Shown here: one piece after another, positions 43,192 through 53,506 of the stretch
Numbering within the stretch: position 1 is the first letter of the stretch
Layout: every line of letters starts with the position of its first letter
From: Prevotella sp.
GTDB taxonomy: Bacteria > Bacteroidota > Bacteroidia > Bacteroidales > Bacteroidaceae
Direction: 5' to 3'
NCBI GenBank assembly: GCA_017623155.1
Contig: JAGAPR010000021.1
Span: 1-64,000 of the forward strand
DNA length: 64,000 nucleotides
The notes under the pieces: generated by a model
The model's input: only the letters and a program-made list of their open reading frames with translations
Told to the model about the DNA's origin: nothing
The model's database searches: none
Translations under genes and position numbers: made by a program

Positions 43192-46119
43192 ATGAGAAAA
43201 CTCATCTTTTGTTTTTCTTTTGTCTGCGCGGGACTGATGACGTCGTGTGTGGATAAAAACGAACTTGTGGATGAAGAATCGCTACCGGGGTGGCTCGGCT
43301 CGAGTATTTACAGCGAGTTGGAGCATCCGGACCCTGCAAAAGGACTTGTCGGTTCTTTCAACATTTATCTTAGGCTGGTTAGGGATTTGGGATATGCCGA
43401 GACCCTTGACCGTACTGGAAGTAAGACAGTGTTTCCTGCCAATGACGAGGCTTTCGCGAGATTTTTCGAGAGCGAGACATGGCCGGGCGTAAGACGTTAT
43501 GAAGACCTCTCCGAGGCTCAGAAGAAAATGCTTCTTTATTCGTCGATGCTCGATAACGCCATACTCGTGGGCATGTTGTCGAACACACCCAACGCAAGCA
43601 ATGACGGTGTGTCTCAGGGCCGTGCGTTGAAGCATTCGACATCGGCAGAAGCGATAGACACCATCACCGCATACGCTCCGGCTGTGGGTAGCAACGGAGT
43701 GATTGCCTATGGCGATAAGAACACCAACTGGCTGCCTTTCACCAACGGTATCTACTGCGTGTCTGACGCCACGAAGCCAATGCTCGTGCATTTCACTCGC
43801 GAGTATATGCTTAACAACGGTATCACCACAGCAGGAGAAAACAACGACTTCTCTATAATCACCGGAGGAAATTACAGCGAAGGCGATGCCTATGTTTTCG
43901 GAAACAGAATGCTGGCTCAGGATGTGACCTGCCAAAACGGATATATACATCAGGTGGAAAACGTGGTTGTCCCTCCGGGCAACATGGCCGAGTTGTTGCG
44001 CAGTTCTTCCGACATGACAATCATCAGCCACATGCTCGACCGCTTTGCCGTGCCGGTGTATAACTCCAAGGTGACAGATGATTACCACGATTGGTACAAG
44101 GCTCAATCTGAAATCCGCGACATGAACGGTGTGGCAAATCCCGATTCAATCTTTGAGGTGCGCTATCAGAGCCGTCTCTCGCAGGGTAATGCAACTTTCG
44201 ATCTTGACGTGAACAATCTTCCGGCGGCATCGAAAGACAGCCTGCTTAATCTCGACCCGGGATGGAACGGTTTTTATATCGCTCCGGCCGGTAATAATTC
44301 CGCCAATACAGACAATACGCTTGTAGATCTCGCGGCGATGTTTGTTCCCGACGATGAGACTATCAAGGAATATTTTACCACACCCGGACAAGGAAAGACA
44401 CTTCTCGATACATACGGCAAATTGCCAAATACGCCGGAGAACGTGATAAAGAACATTGACGATGTTCCAAAGAACGTGATAGCCAAGTTCCTTTCCAATC
44501 TTATGAAAACGTCTTTCTCACAGTCTGTTCCAAGTAAGTTCAACTCTGTGATAGACGATGCCAAGGATATGATGGGATTGAGTCTTGCGTCTCTCAAGGA
44601 CAAAGGGACGGGCAAAGACGTGCGTATAGCCAACAACGGTGTCATCTATGTCACCAAAGAGGTGTTCAGCCCGAAAGCATACGTGTGCGTGTCTGCCCCG
44701 GCACTGTTCAATCTTGACATGAAGATGGCCAACTGGATAATCCAGAACGTATCTTATCAAAATCCTTATGCCCTAAATCTTGACTACTATGCCTATCTGT
44801 TGACAATGGCATCAAACTACGGTTTGTTCCTGCCCACGGACAAGGCTTTCGACGCTTACTATCTCGATCCGGCGTCATTGGGACATGAAAGCGGCACGCA
44901 AGTATATCATTACTACTCCAAGCCTGCTACCCGCCTCGGCGACCCCGGTATCGGAGTGTCTATATTCAAATATGATATGGCAACGGGTACCGTATCCGAA
45001 GACTCGACGGAGTTAGAGATAAACGGAGCTGCTTCTACCGCCAATTTCCCCGTCGTGAGAACACATTTGGCCGATATCATACAATATTGCACCGTGGTGC
45101 TCAAGAGTGGAGAAAAACTCGGAGTTAACAAGTACTATAAGACAAAGCATGGAGGTGCCATAAAGATTGAGGGCGATATCACCTCGGCAAACGGTGCCAC
45201 CGTTTCGAGCGGCAGCCAGTTGGCCGGTATCACGCCAAAATCTACTGTGACGGAAATATTCTCTCAGGCCAATGGTACTTCGTATGCGATAGACCATCTG
45301 ATACAGGGACCGACACAGAGTGTTTACAGTGTGCTCAAAAACAACAGTCAATTCAGGGAATTCTTCGAGTTGTGCGACGGATTTGATCCGGATATACTTG
45401 CTTGGGTAGGTATCACGACAGAGAAGAACTCTACCGGTATTCGCCCCATCGACCAGTATAAGTTGTTCCATGTGCCGGGAGAATATAACGGACAGAAGCG
45501 TTGTCTCGACAAGAACGTGAAATTGTTCAATAACTATAATTACACCGTGTATGCCCCGAACAACGATGCAATGGAATTTGCTTACAGTCACGGACTGCCG
45601 AAGTGGTCGACAATAAGACCCGACGGAACTCCCGACCCGCAAGAGGGAGAAATCGTTTACATATTTAATATGTATAAGGATGAGGCCGACCAAGAGTCTG
45701 ATGCCGTATTGATGGCTAAGGCAGAAGTGCTGGCTAAGATAGAGGCCATAAAATCGTTTGTGCGCTATCACTTCCAGAATACTTCGATATTCGCCGACAA
45801 TGAGGTTGAGGGAGGCAATTTCCTTACATTCCTCGTAAATTCCGATCAGATAAGCCAGTCGCTCGGAATAAGTGGCGGTGGCGGCAAGATACGGATAACC
45901 GATGCCTCCGGCAAAGAGAAAGTGATTGATGCCAACAGCAGTGCATTGGTGAACGAGATGACTCGCGACTTCGAGTTTGACAAGACGGCAACCGAAGCAA
46001 CATACGCCACATCAAGCTCTTTTGCCGTGGTACATGAGTTGAGCGAGCCGTTGAGCTATAACCGTGAAGTGGATTACAGTGTAGGCATGACAACATCGTC
46101 TGCAAAGAAACGCAAGTAA
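43192..46119 (+). CDS. Surface lipoprotein with several fasciclin (FAS1) domains
   Basis: The 975-residue protein has a lipoprotein signal (LMTSC, Cys 19) without a basic start after it, as expected for outer-membrane lipoproteins. At least three stretches fit the FAS1 first motif: TVFPANDEAF near 79, GLFLPTDKAF near 543 and YTVYAPNNDAM near 783; matching later motifs (IHQVENVVVPPGNM near 250) are seen. FAS1 domains are adhesion or ligand-binding modules. As first gene of a seven-gene run with two SusC/SusD pairs, it may catch a ligand at the cell surface for import; the ligand is unknown. Confidence 0.82.
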   Translation: MRKLIFCFSFVCAGLMTSCVDKNELVDEESLPGWLGSSIYSELEHPDPAKGLVGSFNIYLRLVRDLGYAETLDRTGSKTVFPANDEAFARFFESETWPGVRRYEDLSEAQKKMLLYSSMLDNAILVGMLSNTPNASNDGVSQGRALKHSTSAEAIDTITAYAPAVGSNGVIAYGDKNTNWLPFTNGIYCVSDATKPMLVHFTREYMLNNGITTAGENNDFSIITGGNYSEGDAYVFGNRMLAQDVTCQNGYIHQVENVVVPPGNMAELLRSSSDMTIISHMLDRFAVPVYNSKVTDDYHDWYKAQSEIRDMNGVANPDSIFEVRYQSRLSQGNATFDLDVNNLPAASKDSLLNLDPGWNGFYIAPAGNNSANTDNTLVDLAAMFVPDDETIKEYFTTPGQGKTLLDTYGKLPNTPENVIKNIDDVPKNVIAKFLSNLMKTSFSQSVPSKFNSVIDDAKDMMGLSLASLKDKGTGKDVRIANNGVIYVTKEVFSPKAYVCVSAPALFNLDMKMANWIIQNVSYQNPYALNLDYYAYLLTMASNYGLFLPTDKAFDAYYLDPASLGHESGTQVYHYYSKPATRLGDPGIGVSIFKYDMATGTVSEDSTELEINGAASTANFPVVRTHLADIIQYCTVVLKSGEKLGVNKYYKTKHGGAIKIEGDITSANGATVSSGSQLAGITPKSTVTEIFSQANGTSYAIDHLIQGPTQSVYSVLKNNSQFREFFELCDGFDPDILAWVGITTEKNSTGIRPIDQYKLFHVPGEYNGQKRCLDKNVKLFNNYNYTVYAPNNDAMEFAYSHGLPKWSTIRPDGTPDPQEGEIVYIFNMYKDEADQESDAVLMAKAEVLAKIEAIKSFVRYHFQNTSIFADNEVEGGNFLTFLVNSDQISQSLGISGGGGKIRITDASGKEKVIDANSSALVNEMTRDFEFDKTATEATYATSSSFAVVHELSEPLSYNREVDYSVGMTTSSAKKRK

Positions 46120-46140
46120 TAATATAAAAGATATAATAAT

Positions 46141-49100
46141 ATGCCAAGGATAAAACTAATGCTCACGGCTTTATTGCTTGTAATGGCACAGGCGGTAATG
46201 GCTCAGGGGCAACGAATATCAGGAACGATAACCGATAATTTCGGTCCTGTGATGATGGCAAATGTCGTGGAGCGCGACGCAAACAACCGTATCGTGACGG
46301 CCACGGTGACAGATGTCAACGGAAACTTCTCTATGGTAGTGAAGAATCCGAAAAATAAATTGGTGATTTCATACGTGGGAGCCAAGACCAAGGTATTGGC
46401 GATAGGTGCCCGCACGAAGTTTAATGAGAACTTATCGTCGCAGACAACAGTGCGCGAAGTAAAGGTAACGGCGAAGCGCAAGTCGAACAGCGGCGGACTG
46501 GCAATACCCAAGCGCGAGGTTTCCGTGGCCCAGCAGACCATGGATATGGCCGATGTTGAAGGTTTGTCGTTCACCAGTGCCGATGAGGCTCTGCAAGGAA
46601 AAATCGCCGGTCTTGATATCGTGATGGGTTCCGGTAACCTCGGTTCCGGTACGCAGATGCGTCTCCGCGGTGTTACATCAATCAATGGTAACAAAAACCC
46701 GCTTATCGTTGTCGATGATCAGATATACGACGCTCCCGACTTCGATGTGGAGAACGCCACCGACGAGGATTATGCCTCGCTTCTTTCCGTGAACGTCGAG
46801 GATATACAGAGCATCACCGTGCTCAAAGATGCGGCATCCACTGCTATATGGGGCTCGCGCGGTGCCAACGGTGTTATCGAAATCAAGACCAAGCGCGGTG
46901 CGAGAGGAAAGACACGCGTGAACTTCTCTTACAAGTTTACCGGCAACTGGCAGCCGAAGGGATATGAACTCCTCGACGGTGACCACTATACCATGCTCAT
47001 GAAAGAGTCTATCTACAACCCCACGCAGTCGTCTATGGCCACAGACGGAATAAATGAAATCAACTATCTCGGCGACCGATGGGGAGACAGTGAAAACTGG
47101 AACAACAATACCGACTGGGTAGACGCGGTGACGCAATTCGGACAGTCGCACAGCTACAACCTCAACCTCACCGGTGGAGGAACGAAAGCCAACTTCCGTA
47201 TATCTGCCGGATACGACCATCAGACAGGTACGATTATCAAGCAGACACTTAATCGTTTCACCACCCGTCTGGCTCTCGACTATTTCGTGAGTGAGCGTAT
47301 AAAGTTCATGACAACGTTTGCTTTCACTTACACGAACAACAACAAGAACTATGCCGACCTATTGCCGAAAGCACAGCAGATATCTCCGAACATGAGTATT
47401 TACAGGCAGAATGCTGCCGGCGAGGATACGAACGAGTATTATATCATGAACCCGACCTCGGGTGTACGTAACCCCTCTTCACGCGAACTTGAAAAGGTGC
47501 GCGACCTCGGTAACCCTGTGGCAATAGCCAATTTGGCATATTCAAAGGAGAATGTGTATCGTGTGAACCCGGATTTCAGCTTGCAGTATGAACTGCTCGG
47601 AATAGAGGAAGGCAAGAGCCGCCTTACATATAAGGGCGATGTTTATTTCGATATTTATGCCAACAGCAAACCGAGTTACTGCCCGGCCGAGTTGTCGACA
47701 ACCAATATCGCCAACAACAATGATTACAACAAGCCTTACAGCTTTGAAAGCAACTCGATGGCGTTCACGTTTACGAACGACCTTACTTTCACTCCTTACT
47801 TCAAGAATGAGGATTGGACGGCGACAATGAGATTCCGCTATCAGATGTCAACGAGCAACAGCAACCAGCAATTTGAGACAGGACGTTACGCTCCTCCGGG
47901 AATGGACTATCCTTCTTCCGGTATCCTTGTTTCCGGTAATAAGGCAACATACAGCAGCACCGGAAAATCAAGATCGCAGAACTGGAGCTATACCGGTCAC
48001 GTATCTTACAAGAGTCGGTATTCTCTCGGCGTGACACTGCGTGCCGACGGAGACTCCAAGTTCGGCCCGGAGCATAAATGGGCATACTTCCCGAGTGTGT
48101 CGGGTCGTTGGAATATCATCGACGAGCCGTTCATGAAACCGCTTCGCAAAGTAGTGTCAATGCTTGCATTCCGTCCCAGCTGGGGTAAGGTGGGTAATGC
48201 TCCTTCTTCCGAATCGCTGTTCTATGAGGCTTATAACATGCCGAGTGGCAGCTATGGTGACAGAACCACCGAGTCTACCGCTACGCTGACAAGACTTAAA
48301 CTGTCCGATTTGAAATGGGAAACAACGACCAGCTACAACCTCGGATTTAACCTCGGTTTGTTTGATGACAAGATTGAGGCTGAGTTTGAATATTACAACA
48401 AGACGACGAAAGACCTCTTGATGAAAGACGTGCGCATACCGTCTACGACAGGATACACCACTCTTGCTTACGCTAATGTGGGTTCGATGAAGAACGAGGG
48501 ATGGGAGTTGAACCTCAACCTTAACAATATCATCAAGACAAAGAAATTCTCGGCAAGCTTTAATTTCAACATCTCACAGAACTTCAATGAAATCAGTGAG
48601 ATGGATGATAAGGTGCTTGCATCCATCAATACGGAATGGTCGAAAGATAACGGAAGATATCTTAACCGTGTGCAAGTGGGCAATCCGCTCGGTTCAATCT
48701 ACGGTTACAGATATAAGGGTGTTTACAAATACTCATACGAGTATCTGACAAACTATCGTAAAGAGCATCCGGAGCAGTTCCCGACAAATGCGGCCTATGA
48801 AAACTGGATAAACGACATGTTGGCAAAGGGCAACACCGCCCCCGTCGCAAGAGACAATCAGGGTAAGGTGCTTATGGACGCCGATGGAACTCCGAAGCAT
48901 CTCGTGTTTGACTATGACGGAGTTAACTATGAGTTCAAAGGTGGAGACGCCATATACGAAGATGTGAACAAAGACGGACAGATAAACAGTCTCGATGTGG
49001 TATATCTCGGTAATTCCATGCCTAAGGTGAACGGTGGTTTCGGCTTCACGCTCCGATATGGCAAGTTCACATTGCGTACCAACTTCAACTACCGTTTCGG

Positions 49101-49515
49101 CAACAAGGTCGTTAACTTCGCACGTATGGAGCTTGAGAAGATGTCAACTGCATTCAACCAATGCGCGACAGTGAACTATCGCTGGCGCAAGGATGGCGAC
49201 GACACCCCGATACCGCGTGCTATGTTCGGTGACAACATGGCATACAACTGGCAGGGTTCCGACCGTTATGTTGAAGACGGCTCGTTCGTTCGCTTCCAGT
49301 ATGTGCAGCTCACATACGACATGCCGAAGAATATATTGAAGAAAATCGGCTTGAACACGTTTAAGATTTATGCTTCGGCAAACAACCTTTATTGCTGGAC
49401 CAAATATAGCGGTTCGGATCCCGAGCACTCGGCAAGCGGTTGGGGATTTGCGGAAGACAAGGCAAAGACGCCTCGTGCCAAGTCGTTTACAGTGGGTCTT
49501 AATATCGGATTCTAA
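46141..49515 (+). CDS. SusC/RagA-type TonB-dependent outer-membrane transporter (first)
   Basis: The 1124-residue protein has a signal peptide (to about residue 20, ending VMAQ). Next comes the carboxypeptidase-regulatory-like domain of SusC proteins (ISGTITDNFGPVMMANVVER). The plug follows with MRLRGVTSINGNKNPLIVVD near 177 and ITVLKDAASTAIWGSRGANG near 225, the hallmark of the family. The rest is barrel, ending TVGLNIGF with a terminal Phe. SusC forms the pore under the SusD lid and imports oligosaccharides or peptides with TonB energy. The gene starts 21 bases after the FAS1 gene and is followed by its susD partner after 14. Confidence 0.95.
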   Translation: MPRIKLMLTALLLVMAQAVMAQGQRISGTITDNFGPVMMANVVERDANNRIVTATVTDVNGNFSMVVKNPKNKLVISYVGAKTKVLAIGARTKFNENLSSQTTVREVKVTAKRKSNSGGLAIPKREVSVAQQTMDMADVEGLSFTSADEALQGKIAGLDIVMGSGNLGSGTQMRLRGVTSINGNKNPLIVVDDQIYDAPDFDVENATDEDYASLLSVNVEDIQSITVLKDAASTAIWGSRGANGVIEIKTKRGARGKTRVNFSYKFTGNWQPKGYELLDGDHYTMLMKESIYNPTQSSMATDGINEINYLGDRWGDSENWNNNTDWVDAVTQFGQSHSYNLNLTGGGTKANFRISAGYDHQTGTIIKQTLNRFTTRLALDYFVSERIKFMTTFAFTYTNNNKNYADLLPKAQQISPNMSIYRQNAAGEDTNEYYIMNPTSGVRNPSSRELEKVRDLGNPVAIANLAYSKENVYRVNPDFSLQYELLGIEEGKSRLTYKGDVYFDIYANSKPSYCPAELSTTNIANNNDYNKPYSFESNSMAFTFTNDLTFTPYFKNEDWTATMRFRYQMSTSNSNQQFETGRYAPPGMDYPSSGILVSGNKATYSSTGKSRSQNWSYTGHVSYKSRYSLGVTLRADGDSKFGPEHKWAYFPSVSGRWNIIDEPFMKPLRKVVSMLAFRPSWGKVGNAPSSESLFYEAYNMPSGSYGDRTTESTATLTRLKLSDLKWETTTSYNLGFNLGLFDDKIEAEFEYYNKTTKDLLMKDVRIPSTTGYTTLAYANVGSMKNEGWELNLNLNNIIKTKKFSASFNFNISQNFNEISEMDDKVLASINTEWSKDNGRYLNRVQVGNPLGSIYGYRYKGVYKYSYEYLTNYRKEHPEQFPTNAAYENWINDMLAKGNTAPVARDNQGKVLMDADGTPKHLVFDYDGVNYEFKGGDAIYEDVNKDGQINSLDVVYLGNSMPKVNGGFGFTLRYGKFTLRTNFNYRFGNKVVNFARMELEKMSTAFNQCATVNYRWRKDGDDTPIPRAMFGDNMAYNWQGSDRYVEDGSFVRFQYVQLTYDMPKNILKKIGLNTFKIYASANNLYCWTKYSGSDPEHSASGWGFAEDKAKTPRAKSFTVGLNIGF

Positions 49516-49529
49516 TAATTAAGGAAAAA

Positions 49530-51305
49530 ATGACTACAATGAAAAAATATATGTTATTCCTGTTGTCCGGCTTTCTGACAACATCGTGTCTCGATACCGA
49601 GGTATTGCCGGACAGCATCACCATAGGAGAGGACATGTGGAAGAGTAAGGAAGACGTGTCTGCCATGGTCAACGGCGCTTATCAGGCAATGGTGGCCAAC
49701 GATGTGATAGAGCGTTGTGTCGTATGGGGAACATTCCGTGGTGACGAAGTAAATCATTTGACAACCACGCTGAGTGGTGTTCAGAAAGAGAATGATTTGC
49801 GCGACATAAAAGCCGGTCAGATGACGCAAACAAATATGTATGCGGACTGGGCATCGTTTTACAGTGTGATAAACAAGTGTAATCTCGTATTGGAGAAAGC
49901 TCCCGGTGTGGTTAACAGCGACCCGGCATATACGCAAGGCTCGCTGAATACCGATTTATCGCAGATGCTCGCATTGCGCTCACTCTGTTATTTCTATCTT
50001 GTACGCGCTTTTCGTGACGTACCGGTAACAGACGGGGCTTATACGGAGAGTACACAGGAAAGAGAGATACCGCAGCAGGCTCCGCTTACTGTATTAAACA
50101 AATGCGTGGAGGATTTGGAGAAAGCCATGAAGACACCGCTGTCACCCATCGGTTATACCGATTGGCGTCGTGTCGGCTATATCAACAGAGACGGTATCGC
50201 CGCTATTTTGGCAGACGTATATCTGTGGAGAGCCTCAATGACACACAATGCGGCAGACTATCAGAAGTGTGTGGAGTATTGCGATGTAGTATTGAACTCC
50301 AAGAAAGAGATATATTCGGAGATGCTTACCATGGGAGGACAAACCAGAAGATGGCCTAACCTTATCTATAATGGAGCACAGGTTTATAGTGCTGTTTTTG
50401 CGGAAGGTAATTCGGCGGAAAGCATATTTGAATTACAGATGAACGGACAGGCAAACAAGAATACCGGTTTGCGTAACTGTTATTGGAACTATGACGACAA
50501 ATCACGTTCAACCGGATTGATGAATGCTTCATTGAAATTCGGAACATTGGGATCGGATGGTTATTTCTTGTCGAATTTGGACTTCCGCTATTATGAGAGT
50601 TGTGTCAATGTGACTAAAACCGATTTACCGGAGTTTGAAATATTCAAGACAGCATCCAATAAACCGATTACCGGTATAAACGATGTTACAACGAATGTCG
50701 CTTCGAGCCGATCTCTCGACCAAAATGGTTATGTTGAGCGCAATTGGATTGTTTACCGATTGTCTGACGTAATGTTGATGAAAGCCGAGGCTTTGGTACA
50801 GTTGGCTCCCGAAGATGGCGCAGAGGTTGATCCCGAAGACCCTACGGCCACGAATTTGCGTGCCGCCTTTACTCTCGTGAATGAAGTGAACAAGCGCTCG
50901 CTGGCAAAAACATCGTTTGCGAAAGCCGATACGATAGATTTCCAAGCCAACAACAACAAAGCCGCAATGGAAGAACTCGTGTTGGCAGAGCGCCTGCGTG
51001 AATTGTGCTTTGAAGGAAAGCGTTATTTCGACCTCCTAAGATATAATTATCGTCATACGGAAGGTGTGCAACCGGATAGAATATTGGCAGATATCAGCGA
51101 AGATCCGAAAGCAATGCTTACCAATTACAAGCCTATGATGGACCTGATGACACGAGGAATGTCGGAAGGTAGCGCGGCAGCGGCAGCCAAGATGCCGACG
51201 GAGCCGTATTTGTATTTCCCGGTTTTGGAAAGCGAGTTGAAAGCAAATACGAAACTTAAACAAAATCCGGCTTATAAGGCTGATGATATTTACGTGAAGA
51301 ATTAA
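49530..51305 (+). CDS. SusD/RagB-type outer-membrane lipoprotein (first)
   Basis: The 591-residue lipoprotein (LTTSC, Cys 20) shows the SusD layout. The N-terminal part has WKSKEDVSAMVNGAYQAMVA, helical repeats follow (MLALRSLCYFYLVRAFRDVP), and near the end comes LAERLRELCFEGKRYFDLLR, the usual C-terminal motif. The final PYLYFPVLESELKANTKLKQNP is also typical; quoted here by its core FPVLESELKANTKLKQNP. SusD binds the substrate at the cell surface as a lid on SusC. It starts 14 bases after the SusC gene, with AAGGAAAAA as possible ribosome-binding sequence. An ATG three codons later is possible. Confidence 0.92.
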   Translation: MTTMKKYMLFLLSGFLTTSCLDTEVLPDSITIGEDMWKSKEDVSAMVNGAYQAMVANDVIERCVVWGTFRGDEVNHLTTTLSGVQKENDLRDIKAGQMTQTNMYADWASFYSVINKCNLVLEKAPGVVNSDPAYTQGSLNTDLSQMLALRSLCYFYLVRAFRDVPVTDGAYTESTQEREIPQQAPLTVLNKCVEDLEKAMKTPLSPIGYTDWRRVGYINRDGIAAILADVYLWRASMTHNAADYQKCVEYCDVVLNSKKEIYSEMLTMGGQTRRWPNLIYNGAQVYSAVFAEGNSAESIFELQMNGQANKNTGLRNCYWNYDDKSRSTGLMNASLKFGTLGSDGYFLSNLDFRYYESCVNVTKTDLPEFEIFKTASNKPITGINDVTTNVASSRSLDQNGYVERNWIVYRLSDVMLMKAEALVQLAPEDGAEVDPEDPTATNLRAAFTLVNEVNKRSLAKTSFAKADTIDFQANNNKAAMEELVLAERLRELCFEGKRYFDLLRYNYRHTEGVQPDRILADISEDPKAMLTNYKPMMDLMTRGMSEGSAAAAAKMPTEPYLYFPVLESELKANTKLKQNPAYKADDIYVKN

Positions 51306-51319
51306 AAAGACAAGTGGTT

Positions 51320-53479
51320 ATGAAGATAAATATATTTAAATCATTGCTGAAATTCGCGGGGGTAATAGCTTTTCCCGCGTGTATCGCGATGTCGTCTTGT
51401 AGCGAGGATATCGATGAGTCTAACCTTTATACTTTCACAGGTCAGACAATCGAAGATTTCTTGGTGAGCAACGATACGGCATTCAGCAGTTTCAACTACA
51501 TTCTGAAAAGAGTGGGATATGACAGAATTCTGAGTTCGTATGGTAGCGGCTCGCAAGAGTATTATACTTGTTTCGCTCCCAATAATGCGGCAGTAGAACG
51601 ATATTTGGACAGCCTCTATAATGACACCGAGAGCGATTTCGAGCACAACGGAATGACGGCGCCCGGACTTGAAGGCTTGAACGACAGTCTTTGTAATGAT
51701 ATTGCGTTATTCCATGTGTTGGGAACAGAAAAGCTCACAATTGACATGGAGGGCGTAACACTCAGGACATTACTCGGACGAACCATGACATCCGCAACGC
51801 GCCTGACTGACGGTCTTCTTGTCTTGAATGACAAGGCCGCTATCGTTTCGCCTGATAACGAGATGGTAAACGGTGTGGTGCATGTGGTAGACAACGTGAT
51901 ACCGCGTTCAAACAAGACCGTTGTAAAAGAGTTGCAGAATGACGAAAGATTCAGCATCTTCTATGAAGCTCTGGAAAGAACCGGACTTGTGGATGAACTG
52001 ACAGAACAAGAGAAAATACTTACGGCGGAAAAACCGGCTCCGGTGGATGGATATTATACTCCGACGGAGTGTAAGGTCGGATATACAATATTCGCAGAGA
52101 CAAACGATGTATTCGAGAAGAATGGTATAGACGGTTTCCCCGCTTTGGTGGAACATGCCAAAGATTGGTATGGAAAGGCCGCTACCGGCGATAAGAGAGA
52201 AGCTACTCAGGGATGGTATGACTATTATCGTAATAACAACATAACCGTAAGCACCGGCGATGATTACGAAAATCCTGCCAACGTGCTTAACATGTTTGTG
52301 AGATATCATATCTTGAAAGCCGCAGTGGCAAAGGAAGTGCTCGCTTGGGATCATAATACATTGAACGGACACGGATATAGCGGTGACGTTTATGATTATT
52401 ATGAAACAATGTTACCCAAAACATTGATGAAGATATGGAAAGTAAAGCGTAGTAACAGCTCTCAAGGTATCGTTGCAGGTACGTATATCAACAGATACGT
52501 GGAGAATAACACTCTTACCGATGCTATTCCTACATTGGAATCAATGGGCTCTTCTTCTATGCACAGGGTCGTATATGAAGGTTGTAAAATCAATACAGGC
52601 GAGTTTATCGCTCCTTTGAACGGTTATATTTATCCGATAGAGGATGTGTTGCTTTACGATGCTCAGGTTCCGAACGGAGTATTGAACGAGCGTATACGTA
52701 TAGACGCTTTGACAATGCTTCCGGAAATATCTTCAAACGGTTTCCGCGGAATGAGAATTAACGAGTTGACTCCGCTTAATGGAGGTAAGGGTGCCGGACG
52801 TATCCGCTTCCCGATAGACTTCTTCGACAATGTGCATGTTTATAACGGTAACAGTACGCAGATAGACATGAACGTCGTTACAAGTGTGGGTGGAAAGGAC
52901 TATACATTGTATAAAGGTGACTCATTCCAAGGAATGGGAATATTTGACTTTGCGATAAAATTGCCGCCCGTTCCGGATGGATTGTATGAATTGCGTATAA
53001 ACCTTGACTGTATGCCGCATGGTACGATGTTGCAGTATTACCTTGGTACAGATCCTAATGATTTGTCATCAATGGAGGCTATTGACATTCCTCTCGATAT
53101 GCGACTGGCAGGTGGAGGCGCTGCTGATTTTGATGCAGAGCGGCTTGTGGAGATAGGTTGCGTTAATATCTTGGAAGAAGGCTCTGATGCCGCAGCCGAC
53201 CTCGGCCTTGAATCGGATCGCGTGATGCGCACCCATAAATATATGCGTGCTCCGTTATGTATCGTGAGAGAAAGTGACCAGTCTATGATATCACGCTATA
53301 TAACTCATCAGCTGCGCAGAATACTTGATACGAGAGATTTCAAGCAACAGGATTATTGGCTCAGATTGAAGACCGTGCTTGATGACGGTAACTTGGAAAG
53401 AAAGTTCCAAATAGACTATATAGAGTTCGTTCCGGTTAATGTGGCCATGAATGAACGTTATTTGGAGGATGTATATTAA
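51320..53479 (+). CDS. FAS1-domain lipoprotein (second)
   Basis: The 719-residue product has a lipoprotein signal (AMSSC, Cys 27). FAS1-like segments include FNYILKRVGYDRIL with YTCFAPNNAAVERYL near 60-95 and VNGVVHVVDNVIPRSN near 185, which closes the first domain. A second unit begins FYEALERTGLVDEL near 216 with GYTIFAETNDVFEKNG near 250. The last 250 residues are a beta-rich part without a recognised family. I chose the ATG at 51320; a GTG two codons earlier is less likely. It lies 14 bases after the first susD gene. Confidence 0.78.
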   Translation: MKINIFKSLLKFAGVIAFPACIAMSSCSEDIDESNLYTFTGQTIEDFLVSNDTAFSSFNYILKRVGYDRILSSYGSGSQEYYTCFAPNNAAVERYLDSLYNDTESDFEHNGMTAPGLEGLNDSLCNDIALFHVLGTEKLTIDMEGVTLRTLLGRTMTSATRLTDGLLVLNDKAAIVSPDNEMVNGVVHVVDNVIPRSNKTVVKELQNDERFSIFYEALERTGLVDELTEQEKILTAEKPAPVDGYYTPTECKVGYTIFAETNDVFEKNGIDGFPALVEHAKDWYGKAATGDKREATQGWYDYYRNNNITVSTGDDYENPANVLNMFVRYHILKAAVAKEVLAWDHNTLNGHGYSGDVYDYYETMLPKTLMKIWKVKRSNSSQGIVAGTYINRYVENNTLTDAIPTLESMGSSSMHRVVYEGCKINTGEFIAPLNGYIYPIEDVLLYDAQVPNGVLNERIRIDALTMLPEISSNGFRGMRINELTPLNGGKGAGRIRFPIDFFDNVHVYNGNSTQIDMNVVTSVGGKDYTLYKGDSFQGMGIFDFAIKLPPVPDGLYELRINLDCMPHGTMLQYYLGTDPNDLSSMEAIDIPLDMRLAGGGAADFDAERLVEIGCVNILEEGSDAAADLGLESDRVMRTHKYMRAPLCIVRESDQSMISRYITHQLRRILDTRDFKQQDYWLRLKTVLDDGNLERKFQIDYIEFVPVNVAMNERYLEDVY

Positions 53480-53506
53480 TCATTGGCTAAAAAATCAATA
53501 GAATTT